A DNA stretch of 64,000 nucleotides. Source: Geobacter sp. AOG2. GTDB lineage: Bacteria; Desulfobacterota; Desulfuromonadia; Geobacterales; Pseudopelobacteraceae. The notes beneath the pieces are model-generated. The model was given only the letters and a program-made list of their open reading frames with translations. It ran no database searches and was not told where the DNA came from. Location of the stretch: the NCBI RefSeq assembly GCF_019972295.1, contig NZ_BLJA01000001.1:2856158-2920157 (forward strand), in the 5' to 3' direction. Below, piece by piece: positions 24,626 to 32,711 of the stretch (positions within the stretch are counted from its first letter, which is position 1; each line of letters starts with the position of its first letter). The translations under genes were made by a program, and so were the position numbers.

Positions 24626-25552
24626 ATGCTCGATACCCTCAAAGCCCTTGCCGACCCCTCCCGGCTCCGTCTGGTGGCGGTACTCCTGCGCGGTGAATTC
24701 ACCGTTCAGGAGTTGACCCATATCCTTGCCATGGGGCAGTCCAGGATATCCCGGCACCTGAAGATCCTGACCGAGGCCGGGGTGCTGTCGGTCAAGCGGC
24801 AAGGGACCTGGAGCTATTACCGGGCCGGTGAGGCGAGCAATTTTTTCAGCGCCATTCGCCCTGCCATCGAGCGGGAGCTGAACAGCCTGCCCGAGCGGAG
24901 CCGGGATCTGTCCGCGGTGGCTGTGGTCCTGGAGGAGCGCCGGCGGCGCAGCCAGGAATTCTTCGACCGCCATGCCCATCAGTGGGACGATTTGAGCGGG
25001 GTGCTCCTGCCGGTCCCGGAGTATCGTCAGAACCTGCTTGGGCTTGTGCCCAGCGGTGTTACCGTGTTGGAGATCGGTACCGGCACCGGTGGGCTGCTGA
25101 GTGAGCTGGGGGTCCGGGCGGCACGGGTGATCGGCGTGGACCATTCTCCGGCCATGCTGGAGGAGGCCCGCCGTCGTTTGGCCCGCGACGGCGCGCACGG
25201 CATTGAACTGCGTCTGGGAGAGATGACGCATCTGCCGTTGCCCGACGCCTCGGCGGGATGCGTGGTGGCCAATATGGTGCTGCACCATGCGCCCAATCCG
25301 GCTGCCGTACTTGCCGAAGTCCGTCGGGTGCTGGCTCCCGGCGGAATAGTGCTGCTGGCCGACTTGGCTCGCCATGAACGCGAAGCCGCCCGGGAACAGC
25401 TGGCTGATCAGTGGCTGGGGTTTGAGGAGGCAGAGTTAACGGCGTGGCTGCTGGCAGAGGGATTTTCCGAATCCTCCTGCGAAAGGGTCGAAGGGAAGAA
25501 CGGCCAGGAAGCGGTGCTGATAGTGAAGGCCACCGCCCCCGGGCCCTCCTGA
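24626..25552 (+). CDS. sahR: SahR-like ArsR-family regulator with a SAM-methyltransferase-fold domain
   Basis: The 308-aa protein joins an ArsR winged HTH (residues 1 to about 95; LKALADPSRLRLVAVLL, MGQSRISRHLKILTEAGVL) to a class I methyltransferase-fold domain (about 115-290; VLEIGTGTGGLLSEL, NMVLHHAPNPAAVLAEVRRVL). This architecture, and the adenosylhomocysteinase gene immediately downstream, match SahR, which senses S-adenosylhomocysteine and represses SAM-cycle genes. No strong ribosome site precedes the ATG, so a short or leaderless mRNA is possible. The assignment is inferred from domain fusion, neighbour and operator. Confidence 0.85.
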   Translation: MLDTLKALADPSRLRLVAVLLRGEFTVQELTHILAMGQSRISRHLKILTEAGVLSVKRQGTWSYYRAGEASNFFSAIRPAIERELNSLPERSRDLSAVAVVLEERRRRSQEFFDRHAHQWDDLSGVLLPVPEYRQNLLGLVPSGVTVLEIGTGTGGLLSELGVRAARVIGVDHSPAMLEEARRRLARDGAHGIELRLGEMTHLPLPDASAGCVVANMVLHHAPNPAAVLAEVRRVLAPGGIVLLADLARHEREAAREQLADQWLGFEEAELTAWLLAEGFSESSCERVEGKNGQEAVLIVKATAPGPS

Positions 25553-25628
25553 GCCGGGGAGTTGAAGATTATATGAGCGACGCAGCAATCAGGAGACGAA
25601 ACTACCACCAACAAAGGAGAGCACACGC

Positions 25629-27023
25629 ATGTCACAGGATTACATTGTAGCAGACCTTGCCCTGGCCGATTGGGGCCGCAAGGAAATCAGGATCGCCGAA
25701 ACCGAGATGCCGGGCCTGATGGCCATCCGGGAGGAATTTGCCGCAGCCCAGCCCTTAAAGGGAGCCCGTATTACCGGTTCGCTGCACATGACCATCCAGA
25801 CCGCCGTGCTGATCGAGACGCTGGTTGCCCTGGGTGCGGAGGTACGCTGGGCATCCTGCAACATCTTCTCCACCCAGGACCACGCCGCCGCCGCCATCGC
25901 CGCCGCCGGCGTGCCGGTCTTCGCGGTCAAGGGCGAGACCCTGGATCAGTATTGGGACTATACCCACCGGATCTTCGAGTGGGCCGACGGCGGCTTCTCC
26001 AACATGATCCTGGACGACGGCGGCGACGCCACGCTGTTGCTGCACCTGGGCGCCAAGGCCGAGAAGGACCAGTCGGTACTGACCAATCCGGGTTCCGAAG
26101 AAGAGACTATCCTGTTTGCCGCCATCAAGGGCAAGCTGGCCGTTGACCCGACCTGGTACTCGACCCGTATTGCCCAGATCCAGGGCGTGACCGAGGAGAC
26201 CACCACCGGCGTGCACCGTCTTTACCAGATGCACGAACGTGGCGACCTGCGGTTCCCGGCCATCAACGTCAACGACTCGGTCACCAAGTCCAAGTTCGAC
26301 AACCTCTACGGCTGTCGCGAATCCCTGGTGGACGGCATCAAGCGCGCCACCGACGTAATGATCGCCGGCAAGGTGGCCCTGATCTGCGGCTACGGTGATG
26401 TGGGTAAAGGTTCGGCCCAGGCCATGCGTGCTCTCTCGGCCCAGGTATGGGTGACCGAGGTGGATCCGATCTGCGCCCTGCAGGCCGCCATGGAAGGCTA
26501 CCGCGTGGTGACCATGGAGTATGCCGCCGACAAGGCCGACATCTTCGTCACCTGCACCGGCAACTACCATGTCATCACCCATGACCACATGGCCCGCATG
26601 AAGGATCAGGCCATCGTCTGCAATATCGGTCACTTCGACAACGAGATCGAGGTCGCCGCCCTGGAGAAATATCAGTGGGAGGAGATCAAGCCCCAGGTGG
26701 ATCACGTCATCTTCCCGGACGGCAAGCGCATCATCCTGCTGGCCAAGGGGCGCTTGGTAAATCTGGGCTGCGCCACCGGTCACCCCAGCTATGTGATGAG
26801 CTCGTCCTTTGCCAACCAGACCATCGCCCAGATCGAGATTTTCACCAATCCGGGCAAATACCCGGTGGGGGTCTATACCCTGCCCAAGCATCTGGATGAG
26901 AAGGTCGCCCGCTTGCAGCTCAAGAAGCTCAATGCCCAGTTGACGGTATTGAGTGACGAACAGGCGGCGTATATCGGGGTGAAGAAGGAAGGTCCTTACA
27001 AGGCGGAGCATTACCGGTATTGA
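25629..27023 (+). CDS. ahcY: Adenosylhomocysteinase
   Basis: The 464-aa protein has the NAD-binding motif [20 protein letters not shown], the substrate segment [19 protein letters not shown] and the conserved C-terminus [13 protein letters not shown]. AhcY hydrolyses S-adenosylhomocysteine to adenosine and homocysteine, removing the product inhibitor of methyltransferases and returning homocysteine to methionine. It lies 76 bp after sahR with no terminator or operator between, so the two form an operon. The start follows AAAGGAG. A terminator follows at 27053-27094. Confidence 0.98.
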   Translation: MSQDYIVADLALADWGRKEIRIAETEMPGLMAIREEFAAAQPLKGARITGSLHMTIQTAVLIETLVALGAEVRWASCNIFSTQDHAAAAIAAAGVPVFAVKGETLDQYWDYTHRIFEWADGGFSNMILDDGGDATLLLHLGAKAEKDQSVLTNPGSEEETILFAAIKGKLAVDPTWYSTRIAQIQGVTEETTTGVHRLYQMHERGDLRFPAINVNDSVTKSKFDNLYGCRESLVDGIKRATDVMIAGKVALICGYGDVGKGSAQAMRALSAQVWVTEVDPICALQAAMEGYRVVTMEYAADKADIFVTCTGNYHVITHDHMARMKDQAIVCNIGHFDNEIEVAALEKYQWEEIKPQVDHVIFPDGKRIILLAKGRLVNLGCATGHPSYVMSSSFANQTIAQIEIFTNPGKYPVGVYTLPKHLDEKVARLQLKKLNAQLTVLSDEQAAYIGVKKEGPYKAEHYRY

Positions 27024-27052
27024 TCCGGTCCGGCGAAGGAGTCGGGCAGGAC

Positions 27053-27094
27053 AACGAAAAGGGGCGGCATCTCGGGATGTCGCCCCTTTTCGTT
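27053..27094. terminator. Bidirectional terminator between ahcY and the OmpH-like gene
   Basis: AACGAAAAGGGGCG and CGCCCCTTTTCGTT form a 14-bp stem, extended by weaker pairs, with A and T tracts on either flank. It lies between convergent genes. Confidence 0.9.
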
Positions 27095-27122
27095 TAAGAG
27101 GGTTTTACGGCACAGGCTGAAG

Positions 27123-27764
27123 CTATTTCTTCTTGGTAGCCTCGTCCATTGCCTTGATAATGGCGTCGGTCACATCCTGGGCATCTATGTTGCTGCCCAC
27201 ATAGAGCAGTTCCTTTTTGATGACGATGACGGCAAAGCCGTTGGCCTTGCCGTAGGCAACTGCTGCGGCTTCGGTCGCGTCGTAAAGCGTCTTGGTTTCC
27301 TTCTCCTGGGTTGTGTAGAGTTCCTCTTCCATCTGCTTGCCGAACTTCTGGAATTCCTCTACCTTTTTCTGGAATTCCCTCGCTTTGGCCTCCCGTTGAG
27401 TCTGGGAGAGGGTGGGCAGCTTGGCTTCGAGAGAGGCGCGCAGTTTGTCCAGTTGCTTCCGCTTGGCATCGACCCGGCCCTGAAACTTGTCCTTCATTCC
27501 TTTGAGCTTGGCCTCAATCGCCTTGCCTTGCAGGGTTTCAGTGCCGATGCGGACCAGGTCCACGGAACCGATCTTGGTCATCTGGCGTACTGCGGCGTCG
27601 GAGGGTTTGGTTTCCGCCGCGGAAACAGCAGGAGCTTTCTGTAATGGTTCAGGCAGTGCGGCGGGCTTGGCAACGGCGGTCGGCGGTGCATCCGCCGCTG
27701 CCGCCAGGTTCGGGAGGCTCAGGGCCAGGGTGATGATGAGGCACATTTTCAAGATAGTCGGCAT
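27123..27764 (-). CDS. OmpH/Skp-family periplasmic chaperone-like protein
   Basis: The 213-aa protein has a signal peptide (MPTILKMCLIITLALSLPNLAAA), a proline/alanine-rich linker, then an OmpH domain (about residues 75-210) with IGSVDLVRIGTETLQGKA, a long lysine-rich coiled coil and a closing ATKKK. Skp/OmpH proteins hold unfolded outer-membrane proteins in the periplasm. The start at 27764 follows GGAGTTGTC. A longer open frame upstream reads through tRNA-Leu and is not real. Confidence 0.85.
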   Translation of the reverse strand: MPTILKMCLIITLALSLPNLAAAADAPPTAVAKPAALPEPLQKAPAVSAAETKPSDAAVRQMTKIGSVDLVRIGTETLQGKAIEAKLKGMKDKFQGRVDAKRKQLDKLRASLEAKLPTLSQTQREAKAREFQKKVEEFQKFGKQMEEELYTTQEKETKTLYDATEAAAVAYGKANGFAVIVIKKELLYVGSNIDAQDVTDAIIKAMDEATKKK

Positions 27765-27971
27765 GACAACTCCATTTCGTTTTTGGTAATGATACTGCCT
27801 CCACAGCATAAGAGGATTGGCGTCGTGAGGCAACAAAATTTGACTGCCGGGAGCAGGCGCAGTCCATATCAGGGGAATGAGGTCCGTGGCCGTCCACAGG
27901 CCCTTAGTTAAGTGCTGCCTGAAACGGAAAAAGGCTTTGCAGAAAACCTGCAAAGCCTTAATTCCTTTAAA

Positions 27972-28058
27972 TGGTGCCGAAGACTGGAATCGAACCAGCA
28001 CTCCCTTGCGAGAACCAGAACCTGAATCTGGCGCGTCTACCAATTCCGCCACTTCGGC
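27972..28058 (-). tRNA. tRNA-Leu(CAG)
   Basis: The 87-nt class II tRNA has the acceptor stem GCCGAAG/CTTCGGC, the anticodon arm CCAGA-TTCAGGT-TCTGG (anticodon CAG), a long variable arm, a T arm containing GGTTCGATTCC and an encoded CCA. Confidence 0.97.
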
Positions 28059-28193
28059 AATAGAATAATTCATTTACCATTAATGACAAGCCGATGCAAG
28101 AAAAAAATGGCTATTTCCCTTGCCATTATCCCTTCCGATTTGTTACAGTCCCAAGCCTCCATAAATCACATTCTTAAGGATTGTCTTCCATTT

Positions 28194-30680
28194 ATGAATC
28201 TCCTTGCTGTTGAAAAGCCTGCCCGCTACATGGGTGGGGAGATGGGCTCCATTCGCAAGGATGAGGCTGATCTGCGTTTTGCCCTGGCCTTCCCGGACGT
28301 TTATGAGGTCGGGATGAGCCATTTGGGGCTGCGAATCCTGTATCATATCCTCAATGCCGTTGACGGGATTGCGGCCGAACGCGTCTTTGCCCCCTGGCCC
28401 GATATGGAGTCGCAGCTTGAGGCCGCCGGATCGCCCCTGGCGACCCAGGAAAGCGCCACGCCTTTGGCGGCCTGCCATATCGTCGGCTTTACCCTGCAGT
28501 ACGAGCTTTCCTATACCAATATCCTCAACATGCTGCGTCTGGCCGGCATACCTCTGCTGGTCGAGGAGCGCCGTGAAACCTTTCCGCTGATTATTGGCGG
28601 CGGTCCGTGCGCCTATAATCCCGAACCGCTGGCGCCGTTCTTTGATGCCTTTCTGCTGGGCGACGGTGAAGAGGCGGTGCTGGAGATCGCCGAGGCGGTG
28701 CGTCTGGCAAAACGATCCGGTGAAGGGAAGAAGGCGCTCCTGGAGCGCCTGGCCGCCATCGAGGGGGTGTACGTCCCGTCGTTTTTCGAGCCTCGCTACC
28801 ACCCGGATGGGAGCATCGCGGAGATAATCCCGCTCAAGGCCGGACAAACGCAGGTGCGTCGCCGTTTTCTCGCCGACCTGGACACCGCACCGTATCCCGA
28901 TGCGCCGGTCGTCCCCTTCATGAAGACCATTCACGACCGGGTGGCGGTGGAGATCGCCCGCGGCTGCACCCGTGGCTGCCGCTTTTGCCAGGCCGGCTAC
29001 ATCTACCGGCCGGTGCGCGAGCGTTCGCCGGCAACCGTCCTGGAGTTGGTCGAAAAATCCCTGGAGGCCACCGGCTATGACGAAATTTCGCTCCTGTCGC
29101 TTTCTTCGGGGGATTACTCCTGTATCGCCCCGCTCCTGACAGGACTGATGGCGCGCTATGCCCAGGACAGGGTGGCAGTCTCCCTGCCGTCGCTCAGGGT
29201 TGGGACGCTGACCGAAGAGTTGATCGACGAGATCAAGAAGGTGCGTAAGACCGGATTCACCCTGGCCCCGGAAGCGGGGAGCGAACGGATGCGGGCCGTG
29301 ATCAACAAAGGGATTTCCGAGGCCGACCTGCTGGAGGGCGCGGCCAATGTCTATCGGGCCGGATGGCGGCTCATCAAGCTCTACTTCATGATTGGCCTGC
29401 CCGGGGAGACCCTGGATGATGTGCTCGAGATTGCCGCCCTTGCGCGCCGGGTCAAGGACCAGGCCAAAGCGGTGGGTGTTTCGGGCGAGGTCAATGTATC
29501 GGTCAGCAGTTTTGTCCCCAAGGCCCATACGCCTTTCCAATGGGAGCCGCAGATTTCCCAGGACGAGATTCGGGAACGGCAAGGCCTGCTGCGTGGTGAC
29601 CTGAAAAGGCGCAAGCTCCATTTCAAGTGGCAGGACGCCCCGCTTTCGTTCATGGAGGGGGTTTTTGCCCGGGGCGACCGGCGCCTGGCCCCGGTGCTGG
29701 TGCGGGCTGTGGAGCTTGGCTGCCGTTTTGACGGATGGGGAGAACATTTTTCTCCGGCACGCTGGCAACAGGCCTTTGCCGACTGCGGCATCCGGCCCGA
29801 GTGGTATCTGCGGCGGCGCTCACTGGATGAGGTCCTGCCGTGGGATCACCTCGATTGCGGTGTTACGCGGGAGTTCTTGTTGGCCGAGCGGGAGCGCGCC
29901 TTCGGCGAGTCCGCGACCGAGGATTGCCGTCATGGCCGTTGCAGTGCCTGCGGTGTCTGCGATTTCAGCGCTGTGGCGACGCGGCTTTCACCCCATGACA
30001 CCCTGCCGCCGCTGGCCGCCGCGGTGGCAACTGAACCGGTCCCGGCCCGCGTCCGGCTCCGTTTTAGTAAGACCGGTGCCATGCGTTTTCTGAGCCACCT
30101 CGAACTGATTACCGTGTTCACGCGCGCCGTGAGCCGAGCGGGAGTGCCGATCCTTTTCTCGCAAGGTTTTCATCCCCATCCCAAATTCTCCTTTGCCACC
30201 GCCACCTCGGTTGGTATAGAATCCAACGCGGAATACATGGATATGCTCGTGGCGGCCGGTATCAGCGCTCAAGAGGTGCAGCGAAGGCTGAATCTGGTCC
30301 TGCCTGAAGGGCTGCAGGTCTTGGAGGCAGAGCTGGTAGACGTGAAATCACCATCCCTTTCGCCACAGATGGCGGCCACGCACTATCGGATAACCCTTAA
30401 TAAGACACTCTCTGGGGACCTCTCCGAAAAGTGTGAGCTGTTTTTGGCACATGACAGTTTCGTTATTCAACGGATAAAAAAAGGCGAGCGCCAGACCATC
30501 GACCTGCGGCGTGAGACCGTGTCTCTGGTTGCCGGGAACGGCTCGATCGAGCTGGTTGCCGGCAGGGGCAAGCCGGTGGAATATGCCCGCGCCATCACCG
30601 GCGACGATACGCTCAGCATGGATGACCTGCGGGTGGAAAAGCTGGAGGTCATCTTTCGCCCGGCACTGCCACACGACTGA
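28194..30680 (+). CDS. B12-binding-type radical SAM protein fused to DUF2344 (TIGR03960/TIGR03936)
   Basis: The protein of about 828 aa has three parts: an N-terminal segment with a B12-binding-like fold (VEKPARYMGGE, ALAFPDVYEVGMSHLGLRILYHIL), a radical SAM core with the cluster motif CTRGCRFCQAG and a C-terminal DUF2344 domain (RLRFSKTGAMRFLSHLEL, FSQGFHPHPKFSFATATSVG). The family is conserved next to ribonuclease E/G and ribosomal-protein genes and is probably an RNA- or protein-modifying enzyme. Its reaction is unknown. The start is uncertain: the ATG at 28194 has AAGGA 13 nt upstream, while 28109 and 28083 are in frame without ribosome sites. Confidence 0.9.
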   Translation: MNLLAVEKPARYMGGEMGSIRKDEADLRFALAFPDVYEVGMSHLGLRILYHILNAVDGIAAERVFAPWPDMESQLEAAGSPLATQESATPLAACHIVGFTLQYELSYTNILNMLRLAGIPLLVEERRETFPLIIGGGPCAYNPEPLAPFFDAFLLGDGEEAVLEIAEAVRLAKRSGEGKKALLERLAAIEGVYVPSFFEPRYHPDGSIAEIIPLKAGQTQVRRRFLADLDTAPYPDAPVVPFMKTIHDRVAVEIARGCTRGCRFCQAGYIYRPVRERSPATVLELVEKSLEATGYDEISLLSLSSGDYSCIAPLLTGLMARYAQDRVAVSLPSLRVGTLTEELIDEIKKVRKTGFTLAPEAGSERMRAVINKGISEADLLEGAANVYRAGWRLIKLYFMIGLPGETLDDVLEIAALARRVKDQAKAVGVSGEVNVSVSSFVPKAHTPFQWEPQISQDEIRERQGLLRGDLKRRKLHFKWQDAPLSFMEGVFARGDRRLAPVLVRAVELGCRFDGWGEHFSPARWQQAFADCGIRPEWYLRRRSLDEVLPWDHLDCGVTREFLLAERERAFGESATEDCRHGRCSACGVCDFSAVATRLSPHDTLPPLAAAVATEPVPARVRLRFSKTGAMRFLSHLELITVFTRAVSRAGVPILFSQGFHPHPKFSFATATSVGIESNAEYMDMLVAAGISAQEVQRRLNLVLPEGLQVLEAELVDVKSPSLSPQMAATHYRITLNKTLSGDLSEKCELFLAHDSFVIQRIKKGERQTIDLRRETVSLVAGNGSIELVAGRGKPVEYARAITGDDTLSMDDLRVEKLEVIFRPALPHD

Positions 30681-30715
30681 TTTTAATACATTTTACATAG
30701 ACGGAGACAGACGGT

Positions 30716-32239
30716 ATGGGAGTAGAACTGGTTATCAATGCCGCCTCCCACGAGACGCGCATTGCACTGATTGAAAACGGCACCATTGCCGAGCTCTATA
30801 TCGAGCGGAGCCGCGAACGGGGGATTGTCGGCAATATCTATAAAGGGCGGGTCATCAGGGTGCTTCCCGGGATGCAGGCCGCCTTTGTGGATATCGGCCT
30901 GGAGAAGGCGGCATTTTTGTATGTGGCGGATGTGTTTGACGCCATTGAGGAGTACGAATCGCTCCTTGACGAGGGCAAGAAGGAGCACGAACCGAGTGGC
31001 GAGCGGCCGGAATCCGCTCATCCCGATTATAAGCCGTTGCACCCCATCGAGGAACTGCTCCAGGAAGGACAGGAACTGCTGGTCCAGATATCCAAGGAAC
31101 CGATCGGCACCAAGGGCGCACGCATTACCTCCCATATCTCCCTGCCGGGCCGCCACCTGGTGTATATGCCCACGGTGGACCATGTGGGCATCTCCCGCCG
31201 TATCGAGGATGAGGTGGAGCGGGAGCGGTTGCGGGAGATCGTCGACCGCCTCAAGCAGAGCGGTTCGGGGTATATTGTCAGGACGGTATCGGAAGGGAAG
31301 AGTGAAGAGGACCTGTTGTCGGACATGCAGTACCTTTCGACGCTGTGGGCTGAGATTGCCAAACGCAAGGACAAGGCTTCCGCTCCCTCCCTGATCCACT
31401 CCGACCTGGATGTGGTGCAGAAGGTGGTGCGGGATATCGTTACCGAGCAGGTGGACAAGATCATTGTGGACTCGAAGCCGGATTTTGACCGGATCGTCCA
31501 GTTCATCTCCACGTTCATGCCCAAGATGAAGTATTCCATTGAGTTGTACGACGATGAAGAGCCGATCTTTGATCATTTTGGCCTTGAAGTCGAGATCAGC
31601 CGCGCTCTGGGCAGAAAGGTCTGGCTGAAGAGCGGCGGTTACATCATTATCGAGCAGACCGAAGCGCTGACCGCCATCGACGTCAACACCGGGCGTTTCG
31701 TGGGCAAGCATAATCTTGAGGACACCATCCTCAAGACCAATCTGGAAGCGGTCAAGGAGATCGCTTATCAGCTCCGGCTGCGTAATATCGGCGGCATCAT
31801 CATCATCGATTTCATCGACATGGAGAAAGAGGTCAACCGCGACAAGGTCTTTGCCGCGCTGGAGGAAGCCCTCAAGGGGGATAAGTCGAAGAGCAATATC
31901 CTCAAGATCTCCGAATTGGGGCTGGTGGAGATGACCCGCAAGCGCGTGCGGGAAAGCATCGGCAGAATGATGTGCGAACCGTGCCCCTACTGTGAAGGCC
32001 GCGGCTACATCAAGTCAAAGATCACCGTATGTCATGAAATCTTTCGGGAATTACGCCGCGAGATGCTGGACATCAAGGGGACCAAGGCCACGGTGTCGGT
32101 CCATCCGCAGGTGGCGGACCTGCTCTACGACGAGGAGCGGCGGGGCCTTGAAGAGTTGGAGAAGCGCTTCAAGAAACGTATTACGGTTCGGGCCAAGCCC
32201 GGTTTTCATCAGGAACAGTTCGAGATCCTGATCAATTAA
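30716..32239 (+). CDS. rng: Ribonuclease E/G
   Basis: The 507-aa protein matches RNase G length. It has an N-terminal S1-like segment (GNIYKGRVIRVLPGMQAAFVDIG), with an acidic insertion near residues 80-110, then the catalytic DNase I-like region (TAIDVNTGRFVG, IIIIDFIDM) and the Zn-link motif CEPCPYCEGRGY. RNase E/G processes rRNA ends and initiates mRNA decay. It is 35 bp after the radical SAM gene and probably co-transcribed. A terminator follows. Confidence 0.96.
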   Translation: MGVELVINAASHETRIALIENGTIAELYIERSRERGIVGNIYKGRVIRVLPGMQAAFVDIGLEKAAFLYVADVFDAIEEYESLLDEGKKEHEPSGERPESAHPDYKPLHPIEELLQEGQELLVQISKEPIGTKGARITSHISLPGRHLVYMPTVDHVGISRRIEDEVERERLREIVDRLKQSGSGYIVRTVSEGKSEEDLLSDMQYLSTLWAEIAKRKDKASAPSLIHSDLDVVQKVVRDIVTEQVDKIIVDSKPDFDRIVQFISTFMPKMKYSIELYDDEEPIFDHFGLEVEISRALGRKVWLKSGGYIIIEQTEALTAIDVNTGRFVGKHNLEDTILKTNLEAVKEIAYQLRLRNIGGIIIIDFIDMEKEVNRDKVFAALEEALKGDKSKSNILKISELGLVEMTRKRVRESIGRMMCEPCPYCEGRGYIKSKITVCHEIFRELRREMLDIKGTKATVSVHPQVADLLYDEERRGLEELEKRFKKRITVRAKPGFHQEQFEILIN

Positions 32240-32265
32240 TCGCCCGCTGGCATCGGTTGGAAACA

Positions 32266-32300
32266 AAAAGGCGGGGACAGATATTCTGTCCCCGCCTTTT
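32266..32300. terminator. Bidirectional terminator between rng and the RHH gene
   Basis: AAAAGGCGGGGACAG and CTGTCCCCGCCTTTT form a perfect 15-bp stem with a short loop, flanked by A and T tracts. Confidence 0.92.
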
Positions 32301-32321
32301 GTGTGTCTGAGAAAGAGCGCC

Positions 32322-32510
32322 TTAGGCTGCCTTCTGCTTCAGGCCTGTCTGCTGCTCATGCTGGGCCGAGAAGTATTCCATGGCCTCGCGCATGATATCG
32401 GATACGCTCTTTTTGGTTTTGCTCATCAGGCTTTCCAGTTGCTCGCGTTCTTCGTCGCTGATCCTCATGGAGATTACGTTGTAACGCGGATTTTCTCTCA
32501 TTCTGCCCAT
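32322..32510 (-). CDS. Ribbon-helix-helix DNA-binding protein
   Basis: The 62-aa protein has the RHH pattern: a beta strand RYNVISMRISDEE, helix 1 EREQLESLMSKTKKS and helix 2 VSDIMREAMEYF. The start at 32510 follows GGAGGAGCACACC. No toxin gene is adjacent, so it is more likely a stand-alone regulator than an antitoxin. Tandem direct repeats lie upstream at 32620-32673. Confidence 0.8.
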   Translation of the reverse strand: MGRMRENPRYNVISMRISDEEREQLESLMSKTKKSVSDIMREAMEYFSAQHEQQTGLKQKAA

Positions 32511-32619
32511 GGTGTGCTCCTCCGTTTTTATGTGGTGTGATATGACACGCTTGAATAATTTCCTATCTATTCTGCCATATCCATGCCAAAACAGAGTATA
32601 CATCAAATTTATGAATCAT

Positions 32620-32673
32620 ATTGGCATGTTACTGATTTACAAAAAAGTGGCATGTTTCGGTTTACAGAAAAAA
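32620..32673. repeat. Tandem imperfect direct repeats upstream of the RHH gene
   Basis: Two copies of TGGCATGTTnCnGnTTTACA followed by a run of As (beginning at about 32622 and 32649) lie side by side. An inverted CATGCC occurs at 32583-32588. RHH proteins commonly bind tandem sites, so this may be the operator of the adjacent regulator. Confidence 0.55.
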
Positions 32674-32691
32674 CGTGCACAAATTGGCACA
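32674..32691. promoter_or_regulatory. GTGC-N8-GCAC inverted repeat, copy 1
   Basis: The core GTGC-N8-GCAC ends in ATTGGCACA, as does the copy at 35072-35089. It lies between the stop of the sigma-54 regulator and the start of the RHH gene, directly right of the tandem repeats. It is a candidate binding site for the Fe-S sigma-54 regulator. Confidence 0.45.
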
Positions 32692-32711
32692 CATGTGGCC
32701 AAAAGTATACA

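Noticed and set aside
27123-28073. Longer OmpH-like protein starting at 28073
   Set aside because: The extra N-terminus would be translated from tRNA-Leu(CAG). The signal peptide starting at 27764 with a ribosome site is the natural start.
28143-29768. A 541-codon antisense frame within the radical SAM gene
   Set aside because: The opposite strand encodes conserved radical SAM and DUF2344 motifs; the antisense product is low-complexity.
32687-32703. Sigma-54 promoter (TTGGCACACATGTGGC)
   Set aside because: The GG-N10-GC spacing fits, but the site points into the 3' end of an antisense gene and coincides with the GTGC-N8-GCAC repeat, which explains the sequence better.
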